A stretch of DNA of 64,000 bases, taken from contig NZ_LT964979.1 of the NCBI RefSeq assembly GCF_900240335.1, forward strand, positions 868,001 through 932,000, given 5' to 3'. Below, piece after piece: positions 18,148 through 27,450 of the stretch; the first letter of the stretch is position 1; each line of letters begins with the position of its first letter. A program made the translations under genes and the position numbers. Under the pieces are notes generated by a model. It did not search any database. It had not been told where the DNA came from and was given only the letters and a program-made list of their open reading frames with translations. The DNA comes from Flavimobilis massiliensis (GTDB lineage Bacteria; Actinomycetota; Actinomycetes; Actinomycetales; Cellulomonadaceae).

Positions 18148-19854
18148 TCAGACGGGCCGGACCGCGAGGACAGCGATGTCGTCACGCTCGCCCGTCGCCT
18201 CCATCTCGGCGAGCACGACGTCAAGCAGGTCACCGACCGGCGCCTGCGCCACGCCGCCGAGCACGCCCGCGAGCCTCACGAGAGACTCCTCAATCGGCTC
18301 ACCCCTACGCTCGACGAGCCCATCGGTGAAGAGCAGCAGCGTCTCCCCCGGCGCGAGCGTCGCCGCGTGGTCGTGCCTGTCGCACTCGAGGACGCCGAGC
18401 ATGAGGTCGCTCGTCCCCTCGAACGTGCGCGTCGCACCGTCCGCACCGACGACGACCGGCGCGAGGTGACCGGCGCTCGACCACGTCACGTGGGCCGAGC
18501 CGTCCGCCTCGACGACGCCACGCAACTGCGCGACGACTGCCGTGCCCATCGTTCCCGTGCCGAGCGCGAGGTTGACGTGGTCGAGCCGCTCGAGCAACTG
18601 CGCCGGCGTCTGGACCCGGTCCGCGACGAAGCCACGAAGGATCGACCGCAGCGAACTCATGCGCGTCGCCGCAGCGATGTTGTGCCCGACGACGTCGCCG
18701 ATGACGACCGTCGTGACGCCGCACTCGTGGATCGCGTCGTACCAGTCGCCTCCCACCTGCTGGTCCTCGGCCGCAGGCACGTAGCGTGCGGCGAGCTCGA
18801 GACCCGGGACCGTCGGGAGGCTCGTGAGCATCGCCTCCTGGAGCGTGCGCGCGACCGCGTCGCGCGCCTGGACGAGCTCGACACGTTCGATCGCCTGCCC
18901 GACGTACCGCGCGAGCGCCTGCTTCATGCGGCGCGTCCGCGCGAACGTGCGGTGCGGCCCCGCCCAGCCGAGCCACAGCCAGCCCGTGCGGCGTCCGACG
19001 CGCAGGGGCACGTAGGCCTCGCCGTCGACGTCGGCGGACGCCTCCGCCGCGAGGTCGGGGAACCGCTCGGCGAGCGCCCCGCGATCGTCGAGGAACACGC
19101 CCTCACCCGTCGCGGCCGCATAGGGGCCGGGGTGGTCGGCTCCCCGTGGGAGCTCCGTGTAGTGCAGGGGCCTGTCGGCGGGCAGCCCACGGCGGTCGAG
19201 AGCGTCGAACCTTCCGTCGTCCTCGAGGACGACCGTGCAGTGGTCGGCCTCAAGCTGCGTCGTCGCGAGATCGCGCACGACCTGGAGGGTCTCGTCGACC
19301 GTGCTCGTCCGTGCGAGCGCCTCCGAGAACGCGAGGAGGATGCGGTTGATGCGAGTGATCTCCTGGAGCTCGGCCTCGGCCTCGACCGCGCGCCGCAACG
19401 ACGTGCGCGACCCGAGGTAGGCGGCAAGGAGCACCGCGAGCTCGCCGAGAGCCCTCACCTGGCTCGGCTGCACCTCGACGAGGGTCTGCGCGAAGAGCAC
19501 CGCGACCCGCGCACCCTCGGGGGTCGTCACGGGCACCGCGACGAACCCCACCGGCTGCTCGGGCCGCGAGACCGCGGACTCCGCGGGCGTGAGCACGACG
19601 AGCCGTCCCGTCCGGAGCGACTCGTACGCAAGATCCGAGCGCAGCGTGCCCGACGCGCCGTCGTCGATCGTCGACGCGGCAGCGACCCGGGCTCCGTCCG
19701 GCTCGGGGAGGAGGACCGCAGCAGCTCCGTCGCCGACGCATAGCGACGCGAGCACCGCGTAGCGCTGCAGCTCGGGGTCGTCGCTCGGCTGCGGCCCGAG
19801 CCAGGGCCGCACGACGTGGACGGACGCCCCCTGGTTCGTGTCTGCCGTGGTCAC
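18148..19854 (-). CDS. GAF-domain PP2C/SpoIIE-type serine phosphatase
   Basis: Soluble signalling phosphatase of 568 aa. Two GAF-like regions cover about residues 10-330, followed by a PP2C/RsbU-type domain with EDQQVGGDWYDAI, VIGDVVGHN, LLLFTDGLVERRG and a final ERDDIAVLAVR. These supply the metal-binding aspartates. Such proteins usually dephosphorylate anti-anti-sigma factors in stress pathways, but no sigma or anti-sigma gene lies nearby. The start at 19854 follows the tRNA-Leu cluster and its hairpin, so it is likely transcribed on its own. Confidence 0.87.
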   Translation of the reverse strand: MTTADTNQGASVHVVRPWLGPQPSDDPELQRYAVLASLCVGDGAAAVLLPEPDGARVAAASTIDDGASGTLRSDLAYESLRTGRLVVLTPAESAVSRPEQPVGFVAVPVTTPEGARVAVLFAQTLVEVQPSQVRALGELAVLLAAYLGSRTSLRRAVEAEAELQEITRINRILLAFSEALARTSTVDETLQVVRDLATTQLEADHCTVVLEDDGRFDALDRRGLPADRPLHYTELPRGADHPGPYAAATGEGVFLDDRGALAERFPDLAAEASADVDGEAYVPLRVGRRTGWLWLGWAGPHRTFARTRRMKQALARYVGQAIERVELVQARDAVARTLQEAMLTSLPTVPGLELAARYVPAAEDQQVGGDWYDAIHECGVTTVVIGDVVGHNIAAATRMSSLRSILRGFVADRVQTPAQLLERLDHVNLALGTGTMGTAVVAQLRGVVEADGSAHVTWSSAGHLAPVVVGADGATRTFEGTSDLMLGVLECDRHDHAATLAPGETLLLFTDGLVERRGEPIEESLVRLAGVLGGVAQAPVGDLLDVVLAEMEATGERDDIAVLAVRPV

Positions 19855-19942
19855 GTGGGCCAGTCAACACGAAACGGTCGCGCGGCGCGAGACGGTCCGC
19901 CGTCCCGCTCCGGGTGCGGGGGGCGCTCGTTCGGGGGAACGA

Positions 19943-19976
19943 CGAAGCGGACCCAGGTGAACCTGGATCCGCTTCG
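19943..19976 (-). terminator. Hairpin after tRNA-Leu cluster
   Basis: Inverted repeat with 9-bp outer arms (CGAAGCGGA / TCCGCTTCG), a C/A mismatch and an inner CCAGGT/ACCTGG stem. It lies 19 bases beyond the 3' end of the first tRNA-Leu on the minus strand and probably ends the tRNA transcript. Confidence 0.65.
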
Positions 19977-19994
19977 CGTCGCTGTCTCAACGAG

Positions 19995-20079
19995 TGTCCG
20001 GAGGGGGACTTGAACCCCCACGCCCGATAAAGGGCACTAGCACCTCAAGCTAGCGCGTCTGCCATTCCGCCACCCGGAC
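19995..20079 (-). tRNA. tRNA-Leu (GAG anticodon), copy 1
   Basis: 85 bases including the discriminator A. The acceptor arm GTCCGGG pairs with TCCGGAC (one G-T), and the anticodon arm CTAGC/GCTAG encloses the loop TTGAGGT, giving anticodon GAG for CUC and CUU codons. The long variable arm (GCCCTTTATCGGGC region) is that of class II tRNA-Leu, and the T-loop GTTCAAG is present. CCA is not encoded. Confidence 0.97.
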
Positions 20080-20132
20080 GGGTGACCATCACGGCCCGAG
20101 AGCCGTGCGGTTGTTTCAGTTGTCTCAGCGAG

Positions 20133-20217
20133 TGTCCGGAGGGGGACTTGAACCCCCACGCCCGATAAAGGGCACTAGCACCTCAAGCTAGCGCGTCTGC
20201 CATTCCGCCACCCGGAC
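20133..20217 (-). tRNA. tRNA-Leu (GAG anticodon), copy 2
   Basis: Identical in sequence to the copy at 19995-20079 and separated from it by 53 bases that end in the same short context (CGAGTG). The pair forms a tandem cluster transcribed leftward. CCA is not encoded. CUC is a major Leu codon in these genes, so two copies may meet demand (inference). Confidence 0.97.
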
Positions 20218-20338
20218 AGGTGACCCTCGCGAGGTGACCCCCGCTCGGTGCTGGAAGAACATAGCACGGTCGGAGCCCAGAAATCACATCGGCACCAGAG
20301 CCCCTCACCGCCCCGCGGCACAGGTGCGCTGGGCCTCC

Positions 20339-23300
20339 TCAACGGAAGTCACGCGAGCGCGACGGCACCGCGAGCGACAGCGGCGCGAGGTGCTCCGCGA
20401 CGAGGTTCGTCGCCCCGTCCGCACGCTCGAGCCGCCCCCGCACGACGAGCGCCGCAGCCGACCGCGCGACCGTCCGGTGCCTCTGCCACAGCCCCGGCGA
20501 GCACACGACGTTGAGCAGCCCCGTCTCGTCCTCGAGCGAGAGGAAGGTCACACCGCGCGCCGTCCCAGGACGCTGCCGGTGCGTGACGACCCCCGCCACG
20601 GCGACCCGACGCCCTGCCTCGTGGACCGTCGCCGCACCCACCGTGAGGACGCCCGCCGCGTCGAGCCCGGGGCGGACGAACTGCGTCGGGTACTCCTCGG
20701 GCGAGACGCCCGTCGCCCACACGTCCGCGACCGACCGCTCGACCTCGCTCATCCCCGGCAGCGTCGGAGCCTCGACCCCGACGCTCACCCCCGGGAGCGT
20801 TGCGGGCGACTCCTGCGCCACCGCGGCCGCCGCCCACAGCGCAGCCCGCCGCGAGCCCGCGTACGCGTCGAGCGCGCCCGCGGTCGCAAGCGACTCGAGC
20901 CGCGCGACCGTGAGACCCACGCGCCGCGCGAGGTCCGGCAGGTCGACGAACGGCGCCCGGTCCCGCTCCGCGACGATCCGCCCGGCGACGGCCTCCCCCA
21001 CGCCCCGCACCTTCGCGAGCCCGAGTCGCACCCCGAGCGCCCCGTCCTCGCACCGCTCGACCCGCGCCTCGACGCCTGAGCGCGTGACGTCCGGCCGCAG
21101 CACCGTGATCCCGTGCCGACGCGCGTCCGCGACGAGCGACTGCGGCGAGTAGAAGCCCATAGGCTGCGCCGCGAGCAGCGCCGCGTAGAACGCCGCCGGA
21201 TGGTGCACCTTGAGCCACGAGCTTGCGTAGACGAGGTACGCGAACGAGTAGGCGTGCGACTCGGGGAAGCCGAAGTCTGCGAACGCCTTGAGCTTGTCGA
21301 AGATCTGCTCGCCGACCTCCCGCGAGATGCCGTTCGCCGCCATACCCGCGAGCAGCCGCGCGTGCAGAGCCTCCATGCGCTCGGCCGAACGCTTCGAACC
21401 CATCGCACGACGGAGCTGATCGGCCTCGGCAGGCGTGAAGTCCGCGACGTCGATCGCCATCTGCATGAGCTGCTCCTGGAACAGCGGCACACCGAGCGTC
21501 TTGCCCAGGGAGTTCTTGAGCAGCGGGTGAAGGAAAGTGACGTCCTCCCGGCCCCGCGCACGGTTGATGTACGGGTGCACCGAGTTGCCCTGGATGGGCC
21601 CGGGCCGGATGAGCGCGACCTCGATGACGATGTCGTAGAACGTCCGCGGCTGCAGCCGCGGCAGCGTCGCCATCTGCGCCCGCGACTCGACCTGGAACAC
21701 CCCGACCGTGTCCGCCGCGCACAGCAGGTCGTACACCGCCGGATCCTCCTGCGGCAGACCGTGGAGCGTGAGCTCGACGCCCTCGTGCTCGGCGACCTGC
21801 TCGAACGCGAGCCGCAGCGCCGTGAGCATGCCGAGACCGAGCAGGTCGAACTTCACGAGGCCCGCGTCCGCGCAGTCGTCCTTGTCCCACTGGAGCACCG
21901 TGCGGCCCGGCATGCGCGCCCACTCGACCGGGCACACCTCGACGACCGGCCGGTCGCACAGCACCATGCCCCCGGAGTGGATGCCGAGGTGACGCGGCAG
22001 CCTCAGCAGCTGCTCGGCAAGGTCGAGAACGTCCTCCGGGATCGTGCCTTCCGACGCCGCGGACGGCGGTCTCACGGCGGGCACGACGTCACGTCCGTCG
22101 TCGCTCAGCACCGCCCCGGGGTCGCCCGGCACCGGGACTGCTGCGACCGGCCCACCGCGGCTCACCGTCCACCACGGACTGTCGTCCTCGGGCCCGCGCA
22201 GGCTCCCCCAGCGCTCGATGCCCTTGCTCCAGGCATCCTGCCGCCCGACGTCGTGCCCGAGCGCGCGCGCCGCGTCCCGCACCGCCGAGCGCGGCCGGTA
22301 GGAGATGACGTTCGCGACCTGCGCCGCGTGACGCCGGCCGAACCGCTCGTAGACGTGCTGGATGACCTCCTCACGACGTCCCGACTCGATGTCAACGTCG
22401 ATGTCCGGCGGGCCGTCGCGCTCGGGCGCGAGGAACCGTTCGAAGAGCAGGCCGTGCGCGACCGCGTCGACCGCTGTGATGCCGAGCGCGTAGCAGACCG
22501 CCGAGTTCGCGGCTGAGCCGCGACCCTGCGCGAGGATCCCCTGCTCGCGGCAGAACGTCGCGATGTCGCTGACGATGAGGAAGTAACCGGGGAAGCCGAG
22601 TGCCGTGATGACCTCGAGCTCGTGCTCGAGCACGAGCCGCGCACGCTCGGCCCGGGCGGTGCCCGGCTCGCCGTAGCGTTCGAGCGCGCCCCGACGGACG
22701 AGCTCGCGCAGCCAGGAGGCCTCGTCGTGCCCCGCGGGCACGGGGTACGGCGGGAGCGACGGCGCGACGAGGCTGAGGTCGAACGCGCACTCCCGGCCGA
22801 GCTCGGCGGCGGTGAGGACCGCCTGCGGGTGCGCGCGGTGGCGCGCGAGCATCTCGTGCGCCGAACGCAGGTGCGCGGCGGGGGCACCCGGCAGCCAGCC
22901 GTCCATGTCGTCGAGCGAGCTGCGCGCGCGGATCGCGCCGAGCGCCGCCGCGAGCGGCGCCTCGGCGGGCGTCGCGTGGTGGACCGCGCCCGTCGCAACG
23001 AGCGGCAGTCCTGCGTCCGCGGCGAGCGCCGCGAGCAGCGCGTTGCGCTCGGGGTCGCGCGGATCCGCCGTGTCGGTGATCTCGACCGCGACGTTGTCCC
23101 GCCCGAACGCCGCCGTGAGCCGGTCGAGCGCACGCCGCGCAGCTGCGGGACCGCCCGACGCGAGCGCCGACCGCACCGCGCCCTTGCGGCAGCCCGTGAG
23201 GACGAGCCAACGGCCGTCGGCCCGCGCCCCGAGGTCCTCGAGGTCGTAGCGCGCAAGCCCCTTGGCCCCCGTCGCGAGGTGCGCGTCCGCGATCGCGGCG

Positions 23301-23632
23301 GACAGCGCCGTGTAGCCGTCGGCCCCGCGCGCGAGGACGAGAAGGTGCTCGGAGCGGGGGTCGGGCACGCCCGTCGGCGCCTCGAGGACCGGCGGTCCGT
23401 CGGGCCGGTGCGCAGGCAGGTGGAGCTCGGCGCCGAAGACCGTCGCCAGGCCTGCGCGGCGTGCGGCCTGCGCGAAGCGCACGACCCCGTAGAGACCGTC
23501 GTGGTCCGTGAGCGCGAGCGCCTCGAGGCCGAGCCGCGCGGCCTCCACGACGAGCTGCTCGGGCTGGCTCGCTCCGTCGAGGAAGCTGAACGCGGAGTGC
23601 GCGTGGAGCTCGGCGTAGCGCGGCTCAGTCAT
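20339..23632 (-). CDS. dnaE2: Error-prone DNA polymerase DnaE2
   Basis: Catalytic subunit of the actinobacterial mutasome, 1097 aa. A PHP domain (YAELHAHSAFSFLDGAS, LALTDHDGLYG) opens the protein; the C-family polymerase palm holds PPDIDVDIES near residue 410; FQEQLMQMAIDVADFTPAEADQLRRAMG and an OB domain with VAGVVTHRQRPGTARGVTF follow. The shorter C-terminus compared with replicative DnaE1 is typical. ATG at 23632 overlaps the imuB stop by 8 bases, so the two are translationally coupled. It performs damage-induced translesion synthesis, needing ImuA' and ImuB. Confidence 0.95.
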   Translation of the reverse strand: MTEPRYAELHAHSAFSFLDGASQPEQLVVEAARLGLEALALTDHDGLYGVVRFAQAARRAGLATVFGAELHLPAHRPDGPPVLEAPTGVPDPRSEHLLVLARGADGYTALSAAIADAHLATGAKGLARYDLEDLGARADGRWLVLTGCRKGAVRSALASGGPAAARRALDRLTAAFGRDNVAVEITDTADPRDPERNALLAALAADAGLPLVATGAVHHATPAEAPLAAALGAIRARSSLDDMDGWLPGAPAAHLRSAHEMLARHRAHPQAVLTAAELGRECAFDLSLVAPSLPPYPVPAGHDEASWLRELVRRGALERYGEPGTARAERARLVLEHELEVITALGFPGYFLIVSDIATFCREQGILAQGRGSAANSAVCYALGITAVDAVAHGLLFERFLAPERDGPPDIDVDIESGRREEVIQHVYERFGRRHAAQVANVISYRPRSAVRDAARALGHDVGRQDAWSKGIERWGSLRGPEDDSPWWTVSRGGPVAAVPVPGDPGAVLSDDGRDVVPAVRPPSAASEGTIPEDVLDLAEQLLRLPRHLGIHSGGMVLCDRPVVEVCPVEWARMPGRTVLQWDKDDCADAGLVKFDLLGLGMLTALRLAFEQVAEHEGVELTLHGLPQEDPAVYDLLCAADTVGVFQVESRAQMATLPRLQPRTFYDIVIEVALIRPGPIQGNSVHPYINRARGREDVTFLHPLLKNSLGKTLGVPLFQEQLMQMAIDVADFTPAEADQLRRAMGSKRSAERMEALHARLLAGMAANGISREVGEQIFDKLKAFADFGFPESHAYSFAYLVYASSWLKVHHPAAFYAALLAAQPMGFYSPQSLVADARRHGITVLRPDVTRSGVEARVERCEDGALGVRLGLAKVRGVGEAVAGRIVAERDRAPFVDLPDLARRVGLTVARLESLATAGALDAYAGSRRAALWAAAAVAQESPATLPGVSVGVEAPTLPGMSEVERSVADVWATGVSPEEYPTQFVRPGLDAAGVLTVGAATVHEAGRRVAVAGVVTHRQRPGTARGVTFLSLEDETGLLNVVCSPGLWQRHRTVARSAAALVVRGRLERADGATNLVAEHLAPLSLAVPSRSRDFR

Positions 23633-25382
23633 AGCTCGCCTCCCACCACCAACGACCGGCCGAGCCCGCGAGGAGCACCGCCGAGGTGGCGTCGTCAGTG
23701 GTGCGGACGACGGCCTGGACGTGGACGAGCCGTTCTGCGTCCTCGCGCCACCACCGCTGTGCGAGCGGCCAGGGCCCCGCCCACGCGACGACCTCGCCCA
23801 CGGGAACCTCGGGCGGTGGCGCTGCCCGGCGAGGGCGGGCCGCGGCACGCTCGACCGCGCGCCCGTGCCGCCCGGTCGCGGGCGGCACGTCCTCCGCGGG
23901 TGCGGGCGGCAGCGCCCGCACGTGCGCGGGCTCCCCCGAGACGGCGAGGCGACGGTCGACGACGACGGGACGGCCCGACGCGTCGAGCAGGCGCACCTCG
24001 ACGGGCTCAGGCAGGACGCGCGCCGGTGCGGGCGAGGGCAACGCGCCGGGCCACGGCCGGTCGAGCGGGCGCAGCGGCGGCGGTTCCTCGCCCCACGGGA
24101 CGACGCTCACGCGGTCGCGCGCCGTGCGGCCGCCCTGGAGGCGCGCCGCGAGGACACCGTCGGCGCCGAGCAGCCCCTGGACGCGGTCGAGCGCCCGCAG
24201 GGCCCGCAGCGACGAGCCTTGAGCCGAGCCCCACAGTCCTTCCTGATGCTGCCCCGCGTCGACGAGGTCCTCCGCGGTGACCGTGAGCCGGACGATGCCT
24301 GCCGCGTCGTCCCCGCTCGGGTGCTCGTCCGCGGGGTCCGGCGCGTCGGACGTCAGCCAGCCCTCGAGCTGCCAGCGCACCCGGTCGGTGATGCGGGCGG
24401 CCGTGAGCCCGCCGAGCGCCGCGTCGTCGGTGCGCCACGTCCGCACGTGCTCACGCCCGTCGCCGCGCCGTGCGGCGATGCGCAGGCGCGCGCACGTCGC
24501 CCCACGGGCGACGAGCGCGGCGTGCAGCTCGGCCGCGAGCCGGCGCGCCGCGAACGCCGCGGTGTCGACGCGGACGGCTGGCGGGTCGAGCTCGCACGTC
24601 GCCTCGACGTCGGCCTCGGGCCGCCGCCGTGCGGGCGGTCGCAGGTCCTCGCCGCGGCCGACGCGCTGCGCCCAGACCCCCTCGGCGCCGAAGCGTGAGG
24701 CGACCGCGTGCGCGTCGAGCGCCGTGAGGTCCCCGACCCGGCGCACACCGAGCCGGTCCCAGAGGTCGACGAGCTCGAGCAGCGCGGTGGCGCGCTCGGG
24801 TGTCACGGCGACGTGGACGAGGTCGCGCAGCGGCCGTGGCGCGAGGAATTCCGCGCTGCGCCCGGGCGCCACGAGCCGGTCCTCACGCGCCGCGAGGACG
24901 GCGGCGAGCACGCCGTCGGCGATGCCGACGCGGCACTCGTGCCCCGTCGCGTCCGCGACGCGCTCAACGAGGAGCCGCACGAGCTCGCCCTCGGAGCCGT
25001 GGAAGCGCGCAGCGCCCTCCGCGGGCAGGAGCAGAAGCCCGGGCCGCGCGACCTCGAGCCCCGCGACGACCTCCTCGGCTGCGGCCGCGACGGGCTCGAA
25101 ACCGCGTGCGTCTCGTGCGTCGTCGACGGGCAGGAGGACGAGCCCGGGACAGGCCTCCTGCGCGTGACGGCGCCGCATGCCGCGACGCACGCCCGCGCGG
25201 CGGGCTGCGGGGCCGACCGCGACGATCCCGCGAGCGTCCTGCACCGCGACGGGCACGGCGGGCGAGTGCCCGGCCGCCGTGGCGGCTGCGACGACGGGCC
25301 AGTCGGGCACCCAGACGACGGCCGTCCGCGTGACCTCCGTCGGGGCGGCCCCGGGGGTGGGCGCGGCTGCGACAGCGCTCAT
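23625..25382 (-). CDS. imuB: ImuB, catalytically inactive Y-family polymerase adaptor
   Basis: 585-aa Y-family polymerase homologue that bridges DnaE2 to the beta clamp. It keeps the fold (VVWVPDWPVVAAATAAG, VGIADGVLAAVLAAR, LWDRLGVRRVGDLTAL) but lacks the acidic catalytic residues: the first motif has VPDWP where active enzymes have DxDxF, and the second lacks an SxDE. It overlaps imuA' by four bases (ATGA) and dnaE2 by eight. The long C-terminal tail is Pro/Arg-rich and probably carries partner-binding sites. Confidence 0.93.
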   Translation of the reverse strand: MSAVAAAPTPGAAPTEVTRTAVVWVPDWPVVAAATAAGHSPAVPVAVQDARGIVAVGPAARRAGVRRGMRRRHAQEACPGLVLLPVDDARDARGFEPVAAAAEEVVAGLEVARPGLLLLPAEGAARFHGSEGELVRLLVERVADATGHECRVGIADGVLAAVLAAREDRLVAPGRSAEFLAPRPLRDLVHVAVTPERATALLELVDLWDRLGVRRVGDLTALDAHAVASRFGAEGVWAQRVGRGEDLRPPARRRPEADVEATCELDPPAVRVDTAAFAARRLAAELHAALVARGATCARLRIAARRGDGREHVRTWRTDDAALGGLTAARITDRVRWQLEGWLTSDAPDPADEHPSGDDAAGIVRLTVTAEDLVDAGQHQEGLWGSAQGSSLRALRALDRVQGLLGADGVLAARLQGGRTARDRVSVVPWGEEPPPLRPLDRPWPGALPSPAPARVLPEPVEVRLLDASGRPVVVDRRLAVSGEPAHVRALPPAPAEDVPPATGRHGRAVERAAARPRRAAPPPEVPVGEVVAWAGPWPLAQRWWREDAERLVHVQAVVRTTDDATSAVLLAGSAGRWWWEASYD

Positions 25383-26386
25383 GCGACACGCTCGACGGGC
25401 CTCAGCGGGAGAACCCCCTGATCGTGGGTGGGCCCGGTGGCCTGCGCGGGCAGGCCCTCACGACCGGGCGTCGCGGGTTCGGTCGAGGGCGCCGTCCGGC
25501 TCGTAGCGTCGGTCGCGGTGTCAGGCACGGCGCCGGGGCGGACGTCGTGCGTCGCCACGTCGTAGCCGTCGCCCGGGGCCGGCAGGACGAGCGCGACGTG
25601 CGCACGACGCGTCCGCCCGGCCTCGACACGGGCAACGTGGAGTTCCCGTGAGCGCAGCCGCCCCTCCCCCGCCCCGATGCCGCGCCAGCGCACGCCTGTG
25701 ACCTCGAGGACGGCGCGCGCCCCGGGCCAGGGGCGCACGGCGAGGATCGCGACGCCGCGCTCGCGGGCGCGGGCGACGAGCCGGCGACGGTCGGCCTCGG
25801 CGAGGCCGACGTCCCCGACGACGACGACGTCGACGCCGTCGACGAGGGCCGCGAGGACGGTCGCGGCCTCGACGCCGGGCGTGGGGACGAGGAGGAGCCG
25901 GTCGAGGTTCACGCCGGCCTCGGCGGCCGCGACGAGGCCGAGGGCCGGACAGCCGACGACGGCCGTCCACGGCTCGTCGCCGAGCGCGACGCGCTGCGTC
26001 TCGACGTGCGCGAGCATCTCGAGGACGAGGGCGGCCGAGCCCGTCACCTGGGTGACGGCGCCGCGGCGCAGCCCCTCGGGCAGGACGTCCGCGAGCGCGG
26101 GCGGCACGGGCAGCGGGGGGCGTTCGGCGGTGCGAACGCCGAGGGGTGGTGCGGGTGCGTGCTGGGGCGTGCGGGTCGTGGAGGTTGCCGGGCGGTGGGC
26201 GGGTTCCTGCTGCTGCGGGGACGACGCGGCGTTCCGGGCGGCCTCGCGGGGGCGCCCGCCGACGACGGGCGCGACGTCTGTGAGCGTCACGCGTCGTGCT
26301 CCCGTGCGTTCCTCGGCTGTGCGCAGGGCTGCGAGCGCGCGTGCTGCGCGGTCGGTCCCTGCGGAGGCAGCAGCTGCAGTCGCCAT
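25379..26386 (-). CDS. imuA': ImuA' mutasome accessory protein
   Basis: 335-aa RecA-fold-like accessory factor required for DnaE2-dependent mutagenesis. Residues 1-110 are low complexity; from about 115 there is a degenerate RecA-like core (PEGLRRGAVTQVTGSAALVLEMLAHVE, VVGCPALGLVAAAEAGVNLDRLLLVPTPG). The identity rests on position, first in the operon before imuB-dnaE2. ATG at 26386 follows GGAAGGAC and lies 28 bases after the LexA box, which rules out the longer frame from 26494. Confidence 0.88.
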   Translation of the reverse strand: MATAAAASAGTDRAARALAALRTAEERTGARRVTLTDVAPVVGGRPREAARNAASSPQQQEPAHRPATSTTRTPQHAPAPPLGVRTAERPPLPVPPALADVLPEGLRRGAVTQVTGSAALVLEMLAHVETQRVALGDEPWTAVVGCPALGLVAAAEAGVNLDRLLLVPTPGVEAATVLAALVDGVDVVVVGDVGLAEADRRRLVARARERGVAILAVRPWPGARAVLEVTGVRWRGIGAGEGRLRSRELHVARVEAGRTRRAHVALVLPAPGDGYDVATHDVRPGAVPDTATDATSRTAPSTEPATPGREGLPAQATGPTHDQGVLPLRPVERVA

Positions 26387-26414
26387 GGTCCGTCCTTCCG
26401 TCCCCTCCAGCATA

Positions 26415-26430
26415 TCGAACAGATGTTCGA
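26415..26430 (-). promoter_or_regulatory. LexA (SOS) box of the mutasome operon
   Basis: TCGAACAGATGTTCGA is a perfect palindrome in both six-base arms (TCGAAC-N4-GTTCGA), the actinobacterial SOS-box consensus. It lies 28 bases upstream of imuA' and should repress imuA'-imuB-dnaE2 until DNA damage triggers LexA cleavage. Confidence 0.92.
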
Positions 26431-26512
26431 CGTCGAGGACGGTATCCCCTGCGACCGACACTCGCGGCCACGGCCGCGAGACGGTGTCCGGCACGGCGCG
26501 GGCGGGTGCCGC

Positions 26513-27319
26513 TCAGCCGCCCCCGGCCGCGACCTCCTCGAGGAAGGGGCGGTCGAGGAGCGACGTCCAGCGGCGGCCCGAGTCGACGATCCCGTCCTTC
26601 TTCCAGCGGCTCATGACGCGGGAGACGGACTCCGGCGTGGAGCGCGCGAGCCCCGCGAGGTCGGCGCGGGAGAGGGGCACCTCGAGCATGACGCCACGCG
26701 GGCCCCGGTCCTCGCCGAGTTTGTCGGCGAGGCGCAGCAGGGCACGGGCGACGCGTTGCGGCACGGTCTCGGTGCCCTGCCCGCCGATGTCGGTGTGGGC
26801 GCGGGCGAGCCGCGCAGCGACGTCGTCGAGCACGCGGAGCGCGACCTGGGGCTGCTCGAGCAGCACCTGCCGGAAGTCGCCCTGGCCGATGCGGAGGATG
26901 CACGAGCCGACGAGCGCGGACGCGGACTGCAGATGGGAGGGCTCGCCGAGCGTGCCCATCGCGCCGAAGAGTTCGCCGGGCACGAGGACGTCGGTCACGG
27001 TCTCGGTGCCGTCGGCCGTCGCCTGGGACACGCGGACGCGGCCCTCGGCAACGACGTAGAGCGAGTCGGCCGGCTCCCCTGCGCGGTAGACGGGCTCGTC
27101 GGCCGCGTACGTGCGGGTGCGCATGCGGCGGGCGACGGCGTCGAGCGCCGCCTCGTCGAGCCCGGCGAAGTACGGGGCGCGGGAGAGCACGTGGATCCGG
27201 ACGGGGCGTGGGCACTCGTGCGGGAGGGTGATCTCCTGCAGCGGGATGGTCCGGCGGGGCCCGACGGAGGGCGGTGCGCCCGCGGCGGTGCGTCGTGGCT
27301 CGCGCTCGGCGGGTGCCAT
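26513..27319 (-). CDS. Crp/Fnr-family transcriptional regulator
   Basis: 268 aa from ATG 27319, which has GGAGG before it; a GTG at 27346 would add nine residues. The cyclic-nucleotide-binding-like fold (FAGLDEAALDAVARRMRTRTYAADEPVYRAGEPADSLYVV, PGELFGAMGTLG) is followed by a winged helix (VPLSRADLAGLARSTPESVSRVMSRWKKDGIV). It does not show the four-Cys Fe-S set of E. coli FNR: only one Cys near the N-terminus (PHECPRP) and one in GSCILRI. Its divergent neighbours, a metallochaperone and P1B ATPase, suggest it senses metal, redox state or oxygen and controls them. Confidence 0.87.
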   Translation of the reverse strand: MAPAEREPRRTAAGAPPSVGPRRTIPLQEITLPHECPRPVRIHVLSRAPYFAGLDEAALDAVARRMRTRTYAADEPVYRAGEPADSLYVVAEGRVRVSQATADGTETVTDVLVPGELFGAMGTLGEPSHLQSASALVGSCILRIGQGDFRQVLLEQPQVALRVLDDVAARLARAHTDIGGQGTETVPQRVARALLRLADKLGEDRGPRGVMLEVPLSRADLAGLARSTPESVSRVMSRWKKDGIVDSGRRWTSLLDRPFLEEVAAGGG

Positions 27320-27408
27320 CCGTCCTCCGGCCTGGTCGTCCTGCACGTGCGCGCCGAGGGCGCGCGAGCTCCGTCCGGGGCCCGCGGTCAGGCTATCGCC
27401 ACCCCGAC

Positions 27409-27422
27409 GTGACGAGCATCAC
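27409..27422. promoter_or_regulatory. Candidate Crp/Fnr operator 1
   Basis: GTGACGAGCATCAC, a GTGA-N6-TCAC inverted repeat of the Crp type, in the divergent region between the regulator and the metallochaperone gene. It lies 90 bases upstream of the regulator start. Confidence 0.5.
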
Positions 27423-27450
27423 CGCAGGTCGCAGCGGATGCTGCGGTTGA

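Noticed and set aside
16261..19743. Plus-strand open frame of 1160 codons
   Set aside because: It lies opposite the M3 peptidase and SpoIIE phosphatase genes, which carry clear family motifs; its product is Arg/Glu/Asp-rich without motifs. Stop codons are rare on the antisense strand of such GC-rich genes.
19995..20217. tRNA-Leu as an integration site of a mobile element
   Set aside because: No integrase, no partial tRNA copy and only core genes on both sides.
26386..26494. Longer imuA' start at 26494
   Set aside because: It would place the perfect LexA box inside the coding region; the ATG at 26386 has a good ribosome site.
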